Shown piece after piece: positions 7,064 through 13,964 of a stretch of 13,964 bases of DNA. The notes below the pieces were generated by a model. It made no database searches, had not been told where the DNA came from, and was given only the letters and a program-made list of their open reading frames with translations. The DNA is taken from contig JBFISM010000098.1 in NCBI GenBank assembly GCA_041608535.1, forward strand, positions 1 to 13,964, read 5' to 3'. The stretch is from JBFISM01 sp041608535. GTDB lineage: Bacteria > Actinomycetota > Acidimicrobiia > Spongiisociales > UBA5794. A program made the position numbers and the translations under genes. Within the stretch, counting starts at the first letter, position 1. Each line of letters begins with the position of its first letter.

Positions 7064-8143
7064 CTAGTCGACGTTTTCACCACCGGCTAGCGTCGCGGCT
7101 CCCAGGGGTGCAGTCGTAGAAGCCCGTGGCACGAGGACCGGGTCGAGGATCACCGAGTCCACGTGCTCAGCTCTATCGAGGAGGCGGATCGCCACAGCGG
7201 CAGCAGCGTGTCCGACCTCCCAGCCCGGATAACGCACCGTCGTGAGCCCGGGTGTCAGTACCTCTGTCAGTGGCATGTCATTGGAGCCGGCGATCGAGAT
7301 GTCGTCTGGGACCGCAAACCCGAGTTCGCGAAGGGCCACGATGGCGCCGACCGCCATGGGGTCGTTCTGGGCGAAAACCGCCGTGGGTCGGCCGGTGGCG
7401 TCGGTGAGCAGCTGGTGCATGAGGCGGCGTCCTTCTTCCTGGGTGGGCAGCGCCGCCTCGCCGAGGATGGGCAGCTCGCGGAGCCCGCGGCGCTTCGCTG
7501 CCGCTGAGAAGCCTTCACGTCGCAGCGAGAAGTTCGAGACATCCGGTGGGCCCATCAACTGGGCGACGACTTGGTGCCCGAGATCCGCAAAGTGCTCGGC
7601 CACTACTTCGCCGCCCAGCCGATCGTCGACAGTGACCGATGGCACGTCGACAGCAGGAAGACCGCGAGCAGCCACCACCAGGGGCACGATGCGCGCCGCC
7701 GAGCTGATGACCGCCGCATCCGGGAGCCGCGCGGCGAGGATGATCATGCCGTCGACCCGCCGCGAGAGCATGTGGTCGATGAGGTTGGCGAGCACAGCCG
7801 AATCGTCGTTTGTCTCGGCGATGATCGGCACGATCCCTTCCACGGACACACGGCTGGCGATGCCATGCACGATCGGCGTGACCCAGGTGTTGCCAAGGTC
7901 GGCGGCGATCACCGCGATCGTCTGGGTCCTCCCGGTCATCAGGCTGCGCGCCTGGACGTCGGGCCGGTAGCCGAGCCGTCCGGCGGCTTCCATGATGCGC
8001 TCCCGTGTTGCACTGTTGACCATCGACGAACGGCCTGGATCCAGCGCTCGCGAAACCGTGGATGGGCTGAGACCGACCTCGCGGGCCACGTCGGCGAGGG
8101 TGGCGCGCTTTCCCGAGATCGTGAGGTCGGTCGGAGTGGTCAC
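7064..8143 (-). CDS. LacI-family transcriptional repressor
   Basis: This 359-residue regulator has an N-terminal helix-turn-helix at residues 15-35 (TLADVAREVGLSPSTVSRAL) and a hinge helix at 63-72 (VQARSLMTGR). Leu68 is at the position that, in this family, intercalates at the central CG of the operator. A periplasmic-binding-protein-like effector domain follows from about residue 73 (TIAVIAADLGNTW...). The start is GTG at 8143, within the GTGA overlap with the stop of the upstream reductase gene, implying translational coupling. Operator 3 stands before that operon, so autoregulation is expected. Operators 1 and 2 extend control to all transport and dehydrogenase genes here. The inducer is probably the transported sugar or a metabolite of it, but is not identifiable. 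It converges with the SDR, with 42 bases between and no clear terminator hairpin. Confidence 0.94.
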   Translation of the reverse strand: MTTPTDLTISGKRATLADVAREVGLSPSTVSRALDPGRSSMVNSATRERIMEAAGRLGYRPDVQARSLMTGRTQTIAVIAADLGNTWVTPIVHGIASRVSVEGIVPIIAETNDDSAVLANLIDHMLSRRVDGMIILAARLPDAAVISSAARIVPLVVAARGLPAVDVPSVTVDDRLGGEVVAEHFADLGHQVVAQLMGPPDVSNFSLRREGFSAAAKRRGLRELPILGEAALPTQEEGRRLMHQLLTDATGRPTAVFAQNDPMAVGAIVALRELGFAVPDDISIAGSNDMPLTEVLTPGLTTVRYPGWEVGHAAAAVAIRLLDRAEHVDSVILDPVLVPRASTTAPLGAATLAGGENVD

Positions 8144-9219
8144 GGCAAGGGCGGGATGGTCCGCTCGGCGCGAAGGCGGTCGAACAAGTCGAGGAACGAT
8201 CCGGCCGTCGGCTGGTAGTCCGTAAATCCGAGCATGCGGCTCTTCGTCATGTCCGTGAACGTCTCGATCTGTCGGCCGAGATCAGCATCGCTGTGCCACC
8301 ATGATGCGAGTCTCTCGACCGGATTGGGGACGAGGTCGTACTTGTCGACGATGCCGTCCCAGATCGGGGCCGCATCTTCCATCTGCTCGACGAGCGGCGT
8401 CGGATGCCCCGGATAATCCGCTGGTTCAACGCCGAGTCCCTCGGCGACGATCGCCCACATCCGTCGCCAGCGGAACTGGTCGCCATTGACGATGTTGAAC
8501 GCCTCGTTGGCTGCTTCGGGCGTGACCGATGCCCACTCCAGATGTCGTGCGAGGATGCGGGCATCCGTGACATCGGTGACGGCGTTGTACTGCTCTGGCG
8601 AACCAGGAAAGACGAACGGACGGCCGGTTTCGCGACAGATGGCGGCATAGACAGCGAGGGTCACGCCCATGTTCATGGCGTTGCCGATGGCCCAACCAAT
8701 GACCGTGTGCGGTCGATGCACGGACCAGGTGAACCCGACGTCGTCGGCGAACTCCCAGAGGATGTCTTCCTGGTCGTAGTAGAAGTTCTCGTATGGGAGG
8801 CGCTCTTGCTCCTCGCGGAACGGGGTGTCCGGATCGATCAGGGCGTACGCCTCGAAGGGCCCCAGGTAGTGTTTCAGGCCCGTGGTGAGTGCCACATGGC
8901 GCAGATGCGGAGACCCCGCCACCGCCGCCAGGAAGTTGCGCAGCATCGCGCCGTTGACCCGGCAGTTCTCCGCTTCGGTCGGCTGGCGGGCCCACGCGGT
9001 GAAGAAGACGTGGGTCGGGTCGACCCCATCGAGGTCGGTGGCGACGGCATCTGGGTCGGTCAGGTCGGTGGCAATCGGGGTCAGCCCGGGAACGTCGGCG
9101 GGCGGCCGCCGCGACACACCGATGACGTCCCAACCTTCGTCGATGAGGTGGCTGGCCAGGTTGTTTCCCTGGATGCCGGTCACGCCGACAATGATGGCTC
9201 TCCGCTCTTCGTGCTCCAC
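8140..9219 (-). CDS. PRISE-type short-chain reductase (progesterone 5-beta-reductase / iridoid synthase-like, SDR75U)
   Basis: This 359-residue extended SDR belongs to the PRISE group, NADPH-dependent 1,4-enone reductases best known from plants. The glycine motif is GVTGIQGNNL (12-21), and Arg37-Arg38 after the second strand favour NADPH. Family signatures are TTGLKHYLGPFE (Lys116), ENFYYDQEDILWE (Tyr147-Tyr148) and WSVHRPHTVIGW. Lys116 and Tyr148 are 32 residues apart, the same spacing as Lys147 and Tyr179, the catalytic pair of the plant enzyme, and the usual YxxxK motif is absent. The GTG at 9219 is chosen because AAGGAG (9225-9230) lies five bases upstream; an in-frame TTG at 9234 falls inside operator 3. 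The gene is the first of an operon with lacI. Substrate could be an enone or a keto-sugar derivative. Many databases would simply label it an NAD-dependent epimerase. Confidence 0.88.
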   Translation of the reverse strand: MEHEERRAIIVGVTGIQGNNLASHLIDEGWDVIGVSRRPPADVPGLTPIATDLTDPDAVATDLDGVDPTHVFFTAWARQPTEAENCRVNGAMLRNFLAAVAGSPHLRHVALTTGLKHYLGPFEAYALIDPDTPFREEQERLPYENFYYDQEDILWEFADDVGFTWSVHRPHTVIGWAIGNAMNMGVTLAVYAAICRETGRPFVFPGSPEQYNAVTDVTDARILARHLEWASVTPEAANEAFNIVNGDQFRWRRMWAIVAEGLGVEPADYPGHPTPLVEQMEDAAPIWDGIVDKYDLVPNPVERLASWWHSDADLGRQIETFTDMTKSRMLGFTDYQPTAGSFLDLFDRLRAERTIPPLP

Positions 9220-9229
9220 AACATCTCCT

Positions 9230-9243
9230 TGCAAGCGCTTGCA
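9230..9243. promoter_or_regulatory. LacI-family operator 3, autoregulatory site of the reductase-lacI operon
   Basis: TGCAAGCGCTTGCA, identical to operator 2 and to the core of operator 1. It touches the ribosome-binding site AAGGAG (9225-9230) of the reductase gene, so it lies at the start of the transcript. Because lacI is the second gene of this operon, binding here would make the repressor autoregulated. Confidence 0.88.
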
Positions 9244-9251
9244 GGTCGCAG

Positions 9252-9257
9252 AGTGTA
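9252..9257 (-). promoter_or_regulatory. Candidate -10 element (TACACT) of the reductase-lacI operon
   Basis: On the minus strand TACACT lies eight bases before operator 3 and would place the transcription start at about 9245, with a leader of about 26 bases. The same hexamer and layout occur in front of the SDR at 6239. A possible -35 (GAGACA, 18 bases further upstream) is poor. Confidence 0.38.
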
Positions 9258-9586
9258 GGCGACTGAAGTTGTCGGTGTCTCACGGTGGGCAACGGATGTG
9301 GACCCCGGTTCGCGGGGAACATCGGCGTGGTTCGAACCCGTTCCAGCGGGCGTCGCTGGACGAGCTTCGGCAACCTGCGAGGAACGCGCCAATGCTGCCG
9401 AGCGACTCAGGCGCAGACCGGCTGGGCGGCGTTGGCGTTCCAGCGGGTACCGAACTTCATCTCGACGTCTCCATTGGCGATCCGGTGCACTCTTAGTCGC
9501 CCGATTCGCTCGCGCGAAAGTAGGTGAGCCGCATGGCCGGACGGGCTGGTCGAATCGGTTCTCTGATGGCGGGCGTCGGCAGCGGG
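9258..9586. other. Intergenic stretch without a recognisable gene; two small hairpins
   Basis: No open frame here has a convincing start, ribosome-binding site or family resemblance. Two inverted repeats are visible: CCCCG-GTTCG-CGGGG at 9303-9317 and TCCAGCG-GGCGT-CGCTGGA at 9342-9360. Either could help to end transcripts leaving the short-chain dehydrogenase gene at 9587, but neither has a T-tract. An 11-base word, GTTCCAGCGGG, occurs twice (9340-9350, 9437-9447), which may be chance. The region separates the regulon on the left from an apparently unrelated pair of genes on the right. Confidence 0.5.
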
Positions 9587-10306
9587 TCAGTCGGCCTCCG
9601 TGATGTGCCGCATCGACCACAGCAATGTGCGCACCGTCGGGGGCTGGGAGAGCACCGTGACGATGGCGTGGGCGACGTCTTCGGCCCGAAGCATGTTGGC
9701 CAGACCGGGCATGTCCTCGGTCCGGCCCGTGCCCATGGCGAACTCGGTGGCCACTCCGCCCGGGGCGATCACCGTGGTCTTGATGTTCTCCCCGTGCAGC
9801 TCGCGGTCCAGCCCACCGGCCAAGCCCACCTGGGCGAACTTGGTGGCGGCGTAGACCGCCTCGTCGCCGGCGCCGCGCAGTCCTGCCACCGATGCCACGA
9901 TGACGATGTCGCCGCCGCCGTGGCGCCGGAAGTGCGGAACCGCTGCCCGAACGGCCCACACGGTGCCGTTGACGTTCGTCTCGATCATGTCGACCAGCTG
10001 CTCGTCCGTCAGGTCCATGATCCCGCCGTACGCGCCGATCCCGGCGTTGGGAACGACGGCGTCGAGGCGTCCGAATCGGGCGACGGCCTGGTCGATGAAC
10101 CGGTTCATGTCGGCGGCGCTACGCACATCAACCGAGACGCCCAGGACGGCGTCGCCCAACTCGGCCTCCAGCTCCTCCAAACGCTCGGTGCGCCGCCCGG
10201 CCAGGGCCACGTGTGCTCCGGCATCGACCAGTGCCCGGGCCGCGGCCCGTCCGATTCCCGCCGTTGCTCCGGTGATGGCCACGACCTTCCCGTTCAACTG
10301 TTCCAT
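9587..10306 (-). CDS. Short-chain dehydrogenase/reductase, NADP-type (YdfG-like)
   Basis: This 239-residue classical SDR has TGATAGIG at 12-19, Arg38-Arg39 after the second strand (AGRR, favouring NADPH), PNAG at 86-89 in place of the usual NNAG, and a complete catalytic set Asn111, Ser139, Tyr152, Lys156 (YAATK). It resembles the YdfG-type group that reduces 3-hydroxy acids, serine-like compounds or assorted carbonyls, but the substrate is not defined. The ATG at 10306 is preceded by GGAGG in TTGGAGGTGACG, a good ribosome-binding site, so the in-frame TTG at 10318 is rejected. It is divergent from the CHAT gene and shows no LacI operator, so it is probably outside the sugar regulon. Confidence 0.9.
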   Translation of the reverse strand: MEQLNGKVVAITGATAGIGRAAARALVDAGAHVALAGRRTERLEELEAELGDAVLGVSVDVRSAADMNRFIDQAVARFGRLDAVVPNAGIGAYGGIMDLTDEQLVDMIETNVNGTVWAVRAAVPHFRRHGGGDIVIVASVAGLRGAGDEAVYAATKFAQVGLAGGLDRELHGENIKTTVIAPGGVATEFAMGTGRTEDMPGLANMLRAEDVAHAIVTVLSQPPTVRTLLWSMRHITEAD

Positions 10307-10417
10307 CGTCACCTCCAAGGCTGCGAGGCTAACCGGCGCCGGCGAGGGGTCGGTCGGCTGGGGGAGGAGTAGGCTCGACTCAGAGTGGCGGGTGTCCCGC
10401 GCTCGGATGAGGGAGCC
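10307..10417. promoter_or_regulatory. Divergent promoter region between the SDR and CHAT genes
   Basis: This 111-base space must hold promoters for both genes. On the plus strand TAGGCT (10370-10375) could be a -10, with a start near 10382 and the GAGGGAG site (10409-10415) in the leader. On the minus strand TAGCCT, about 20 bases before the GGAGG of the dehydrogenase, is a similarly weak candidate. No operator palindrome like those of the LacI regulon is present. Confidence 0.3.
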
Positions 10418-13400
10418 ATGGCACGGCAGTACCTCGATTTCGATCTCGCCATCGAACCGGCTGACGGCGGATACGTCGCCCGGGTGCTCCGCTCGCCGGC
10501 AGGAGAAGCCGAAGCGCCGTTCGAATGGCCCTTCTCACTCCAAGATCTCGAGATCTTCATTCTCCGAATCGGCCACACGCGGCGAGGCACCCGGCGCAGC
10601 GATTCGCCGGAAATGCACCACGCCCGGGATTTCGGGCGCACGCTGTACGACACAGTCTTTTCGGGAGCCACGAGGACAGCGCTGGTCCGGAGCATCGACG
10701 AAGCGGAGCGGCGCGACGCCGGCCTGCGGATCCGACTGCGCCTGGGCAGCTCACCGCAACTCAACGACGTTCCTTGGGAGTTCCTGTACAGCGACGATCT
10801 CAATCGATTTCTGATCGTGTCGTCGGATACGCCACTCGTGCGATACGTCGACCTGAGCCGACCGCCCCGGCCGGTGGGTGTGGATCTGCCCTTGCACATC
10901 TTGGCGGTCGTGTCCGATCCGACCAACCTTCCGGAGCTGGACGTCGAAGGCGAGTGGGAGCGGCTGCAGCAGGCGCTGGGCCGCCTGGTGCGAGAGAGTT
11001 CGGTCACGCTGGAGAGGCTCGAAGCGCCCACGCTCGAGAAACTGCAGCAGCGGTTGTGGGAAGACCCAATCCATGTGCTCCACTTCATCGGCCATGGCGC
11101 TTTTCGGCCTCTCACCGACGAGGGAGTTCTCTTTTTCACCAACGAGCGAGGCGGGTCGCATGCGGTGACGGGCGAGAACCTGGGAACGGTGCTGCATGAT
11201 CATCGGTCGTTGCGGCTGGTCATTCTCAACTCATGTGAGGGGGCGAGAAGCGATCCGGCTGATCCGTTTTCCGGAGCCGCCCAAGCGTTGGTGACCCAGG
11301 GGATTCCGGCGGTGATCGCGATGCAGTTCGAGATCACCGACCAGGCCGCCCTTACGATCGCCAAGAACTTCTACGGCTCGCTCGCCAACGGATACGCAGT
11401 GGACGCCGCGTTGGCGGAAGCTCGCAAAGCCATCTTCAGCCAAGGCAACGACGTCGAATGGGGCACACCGGTGCTGTACATGCGGTCGCCGGACGGGCAG
11501 CTGTTCGACATCGAACGGGGTGCGCCAGCTCCTGCGGTGGTCGACATCGAGCCCGAGTCGGATCACGAGGCGCTGGCAACAGCTCGAGCGGCAGCCGATC
11601 GGGCCGAATGGGGCGAGGTCGTCTCCATACTCGAGGAGGCCATCGACGATGCTCCAGAGCACCTCGATGCCCAGGCGTTGCTGGAGGAGGCGCGCCGGCA
11701 GCAGGTGGCAGCCAACCTCTATCGAGGGGCCGGGTTTCTCGCCGCCGCCGAGCAGTGGGAGGCAGTGCTCGAGCGATTCCGCGACATCGACGCACTGAAC
11801 GTGACTGTCGACGATCCGGATCAACTCCGGCAGCAAGCGGGGGACGCAGTCGAAGCACGACGCCAGATCCGATGGCTCGACGAGCAGCTGGCCCGCGCAC
11901 GCGCCGCCTTGTCCCAGTCGGACTGGACGGTCGCTCAAGAGACGGCCGCCGGGATACTGCAGGAGCTGCCAAGCCATGAGGAGGCGCAGCGCATCGCCGC
12001 CGAAGCAACCGATCGGGCGGCGGTGGCGGAGCTGTACGACCTGGCTCGCCAGGCAGTGGAGGAGGAGCGGTTCGATCAAGCGCTGCAGCGCCTCGACGAC
12101 ATCGAGGCCATCGATGTGGCGTACTTGGATGACACCGATCAGCTCCGGCAACGGGCGGCGGCCGGCCAGGCCCAACGGCTCCGTACCCAGGCACTCGCCA
12201 CCCGATACGACGACGCGGTGACGCTCATCGATGCCGAGCAATGGGACCAGGCGCGGTCGATCCTCGACGGCATTGCCGCCGACGAGCCCGGCTATCGGGG
12301 CGTCGAGAAGCTACGAGACGAAGTCGCCGCGCAGATGGAAGCCGAGCAGCGAGCGGCGGCGGAGGCGGCCGCCGAGCGGAGATATGTCGATGCGATCCGG
12401 GCGGCGGCTGCCGGCGATTGGGACGCCGTCGTCGCCGAGCTCGACGCGATCGACCAGCTCGCTCCGGGATTCGGCGACCCGGAGAACCTGCGAACCCAGG
12501 CCGAATTAGCGGTCGCCAAGGCGAGGCCTCCGGCTCCGGCTTCAGAAGTGGCTGATCCCACGGCACCCGAAGTGCCCGAATCGGACGCCGAAATGGCGAC
12601 CGTGGCAGATCCATACGCAGGAACGGAAGTGGATGTTCCAACGCCTCCCGATGAGGCCTCGCCGCAAGCAGCGGAGGAGCTGCCCGAACCCGATGAGTCC
12701 GCCGCTGCCGATGAGGGTCCCCAGGCCAGGCGTCTGCCGGCGTGGCTCCCCGGGCTCTTGGTGCTAGTTGCGGCGAACCTGCAGTGGAGCACCGACTTCT
12801 CCGGACTTGAAACCGGCGAGATTCCCATCGGTTACCCGCTCGGCCTGCGTGAATTCTCACCTGCGACGCTCAACCTTCGCACTCTCCTATTGGCCCTGGC
12901 GTTCTTGATTGCCATCCAGCCGTACCGATATCCGAACCGTCCTATATTGCGCCAGTCGGCTGCAGTCGCCGTCCTGATGGTGGCTGTCGGCGCAGCGATC
13001 AGTGCTGCAGGGGTCGGATCGTTCGAACTGGCGAGCGGCGGACCATGGTTGGCAGCGATCGGTGGCGCGGCGGCAATCCCACGGAAGTTGCCGCGGTTCC
13101 TACGGCCGTCGTCCCGGGGTGGGGTTCTTGTCGAGGCGGCGCCGATCCCGTTCTCCCTTGCAGTCGTTGGGTCTCTTCTCATCCTCGCGTCGACGCCGGT
13201 CCCCTGGTGGGCGGGTGGGGTCACGCAGAGCGAATCGGCCTTCGATCTCGGCTTTCACTTGTACCCTCACCATGGCGATCGTGTGTTCGGCAACGTGCTC
13301 GCAATCACCAGTCTGGCCGTTCTGACGGCGGCTGTGGTCGGCCGGGTGAGGCGGCGTCCGCTAGCCACCTGGGTCGGTCTCGTAGGTTTGGCAGTATACG

Positions 13401-13963
13401 TCTACGCCGTTGCCTTCCAGGCCGCTTTCATGTGGGGATCGGACGATGTACTCGAAGATGTCGGCGTGGCGCCCGGCATTTGGCTGGCGGCACTTGGTGG
13501 GCTCCTATTGGCAGCCGGTCATCGGCTTCGCTGGCTGCGGGTGGGGGCGCTGGCGGTGCCGTCCGTGATCGCGTTCTGGGTCTGGAGCCGGGCCGGGCCG
13601 CTCGCTGCAGCTTGGTGGAACAACGTCGGTTCCGAGATGGAAGAGATGTGGGTGGTGGGGTTGGTTGGTCTCGGTGCCTCCCTCGTGGTTGCGAGCGCCA
13701 TCGGGTTGACGGTCGCGAGGATCCGACCTCGGTACACCCGGCCCACGTTGAAGCGCTGGGCGCAGGTGATCGGCGCCAGCGCTTTGGCTGGATTCCTGGT
13801 GTTCGCATTCGGTGAGACGGGCCTCGACAAGTACGGCGGCTACTGGGGGAGCATCGTCGGCTCGGTCGTCACGCTGCTGGCGCTGGTGATCGTTGTCGAC
13901 AAGTTGGGCGTTCCGCCTCCGGTAGAGGTGGCGGCTGACGAGGGTTCAGCCAAGGTCCTCTGA
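10418..13963 (+). CDS. CHAT-domain (caspase-like) protease fused to helical repeats and a 12-helix membrane domain
   Basis: This 1181-residue multidomain protein was read complete. Residues 1-125 are the N-terminal extension common in bacterial CHAT proteins (starts YLDFDL; PWEFLY at 119-124). The CHAT caspase-fold protease domain runs to about 365, with catalytic His226 (HFIGHGAF) and Cys273 (ILNSCEGAR). Residues 385-702 are helical repeats with Trp/Phe at 398, 447, 503, 552, 609 and 668. Residues 703-770 are an acidic, Pro/Ala-rich linker. From 773 onward there are about 12 hydrophobic spans in three four-helix units, each ending in a G-x-W-rich helix (W877, W1022, W1143). Basic loops predict N- and C-termini inside, so the protease faces the cytoplasm. 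The ATG at 10418 fits the family start; GAGGGAG lies unusually close (2-4 bases), and an in-frame GTG at 10385 is the alternative. Role (defence, regulated proteolysis, cell death) is inferred, and partner genes downstream are unseen. Confidence 0.9.
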   Translation: MARQYLDFDLAIEPADGGYVARVLRSPAGEAEAPFEWPFSLQDLEIFILRIGHTRRGTRRSDSPEMHHARDFGRTLYDTVFSGATRTALVRSIDEAERRDAGLRIRLRLGSSPQLNDVPWEFLYSDDLNRFLIVSSDTPLVRYVDLSRPPRPVGVDLPLHILAVVSDPTNLPELDVEGEWERLQQALGRLVRESSVTLERLEAPTLEKLQQRLWEDPIHVLHFIGHGAFRPLTDEGVLFFTNERGGSHAVTGENLGTVLHDHRSLRLVILNSCEGARSDPADPFSGAAQALVTQGIPAVIAMQFEITDQAALTIAKNFYGSLANGYAVDAALAEARKAIFSQGNDVEWGTPVLYMRSPDGQLFDIERGAPAPAVVDIEPESDHEALATARAAADRAEWGEVVSILEEAIDDAPEHLDAQALLEEARRQQVAANLYRGAGFLAAAEQWEAVLERFRDIDALNVTVDDPDQLRQQAGDAVEARRQIRWLDEQLARARAALSQSDWTVAQETAAGILQELPSHEEAQRIAAEATDRAAVAELYDLARQAVEEERFDQALQRLDDIEAIDVAYLDDTDQLRQRAAAGQAQRLRTQALATRYDDAVTLIDAEQWDQARSILDGIAADEPGYRGVEKLRDEVAAQMEAEQRAAAEAAAERRYVDAIRAAAAGDWDAVVAELDAIDQLAPGFGDPENLRTQAELAVAKARPPAPASEVADPTAPEVPESDAEMATVADPYAGTEVDVPTPPDEASPQAAEELPEPDESAAADEGPQARRLPAWLPGLLVLVAANLQWSTDFSGLETGEIPIGYPLGLREFSPATLNLRTLLLALAFLIAIQPYRYPNRPILRQSAAVAVLMVAVGAAISAAGVGSFELASGGPWLAAIGGAAAIPRKLPRFLRPSSRGGVLVEAAPIPFSLAVVGSLLILASTPVPWWAGGVTQSESAFDLGFHLYPHHGDRVFGNVLAITSLAVLTAAVVGRVRRRPLATWVGLVGLAVYVYAVAFQAAFMWGSDDVLEDVGVAPGIWLAALGGLLLAAGHRLRWLRVGALAVPSVIAFWVWSRAGPLAAAWWNNVGSEMEEMWVVGLVGLGASLVVASAIGLTVARIRPRYTRPTLKRWAQVIGASALAGFLVFAFGETGLDKYGGYWGSIVGSVVTLLALVIVVDKLGVPPPVEVAADEGSAKVL

Positions 13964-13964
13964 C

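Noticed and set aside
9328..9340. GGTTCGAACC resembling a tRNA T-loop
   Set aside because: The flanks do not form a five-pair T-stem, and no acceptor, D or anticodon arms can be drawn around it; the word is a simple palindrome.
9340..9447. Direct repeat of GTTCCAGCGGG (two copies)
   Set aside because: Eleven bases, two copies and no associated mobile gene; not distinguishable from chance in GC-rich DNA.
11231..12241. Minus-strand open frame inside the CHAT gene
   Set aside because: A shadow caused by high GC content; the plus-strand frame carries the protease dyad and repeats through the same bases.

Overview
The window is high-GC (about two-thirds G+C by eye), densely packed bacterial DNA. 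The lipoprotein with a low-complexity Thr/Ala/Pro/Glu linker after its lipobox, the frequent GTG starts and the overall protein style suggest an actinomycetote, perhaps an Acidimicrobiia-like lineage. That placement is inference from style, not from a marker gene.

Region 1 (56 to about 9219) is a carbohydrate or polyol uptake and oxidation locus. On the minus strand is a sugar ABC transporter binding lipoprotein (56-1216). Divergent from it, on the plus strand, is a run of an RbsC-type permease (1464-2522) and two medium-chain zinc dehydrogenases (2614-3597, 3594-4622). This run meets a minus-strand pair, a third zinc dehydrogenase (4634-5701) and a cupin (5705-6151), at a hairpin at 4623-4642. 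Divergent from the cupin is a classical short-chain dehydrogenase (6239-7021). It converges on a LacI-family repressor (7064-8143), which is co-transcribed with and overlaps a PRISE-type (progesterone 5-beta-reductase / iridoid synthase-like) reductase (8140-9219).

Three copies of the palindrome TGCAAGCGCTTGCA, a typical LacI-family operator with a central CG, lie at 1381-1398, 6213-6226 and 9230-9243. Together they sit in front of every transcription unit of this locus, including the repressor's own, so the nine genes look like one self-contained, autoregulated regulon. No ABC ATPase, kinase or aldolase is present. The dehydrogenase-rich content fits oxidation of an unphosphorylated sugar, polyol or cyclitol, but the substrate cannot be read from sequence.

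Region 2 (9244-9586) is a 343-base stretch with no recognisable gene. It holds the candidate promoter of the reductase-repressor operon and two small hairpins.

Region 3 (9587-13963) holds an NADP-type short-chain dehydrogenase (minus strand) and, divergent from it, a 1181-residue protein that is the most unusual item here. It has an N-terminal CHAT (caspase-like) protease domain with an intact His-Cys dyad, a helical repeat region with a period of about 105 residues, an acidic Pro-rich linker, and a C-terminal membrane domain that reads as three copies of a four-helix unit. Its gene ends one base before the window ends, so any partner downstream is out of sight.
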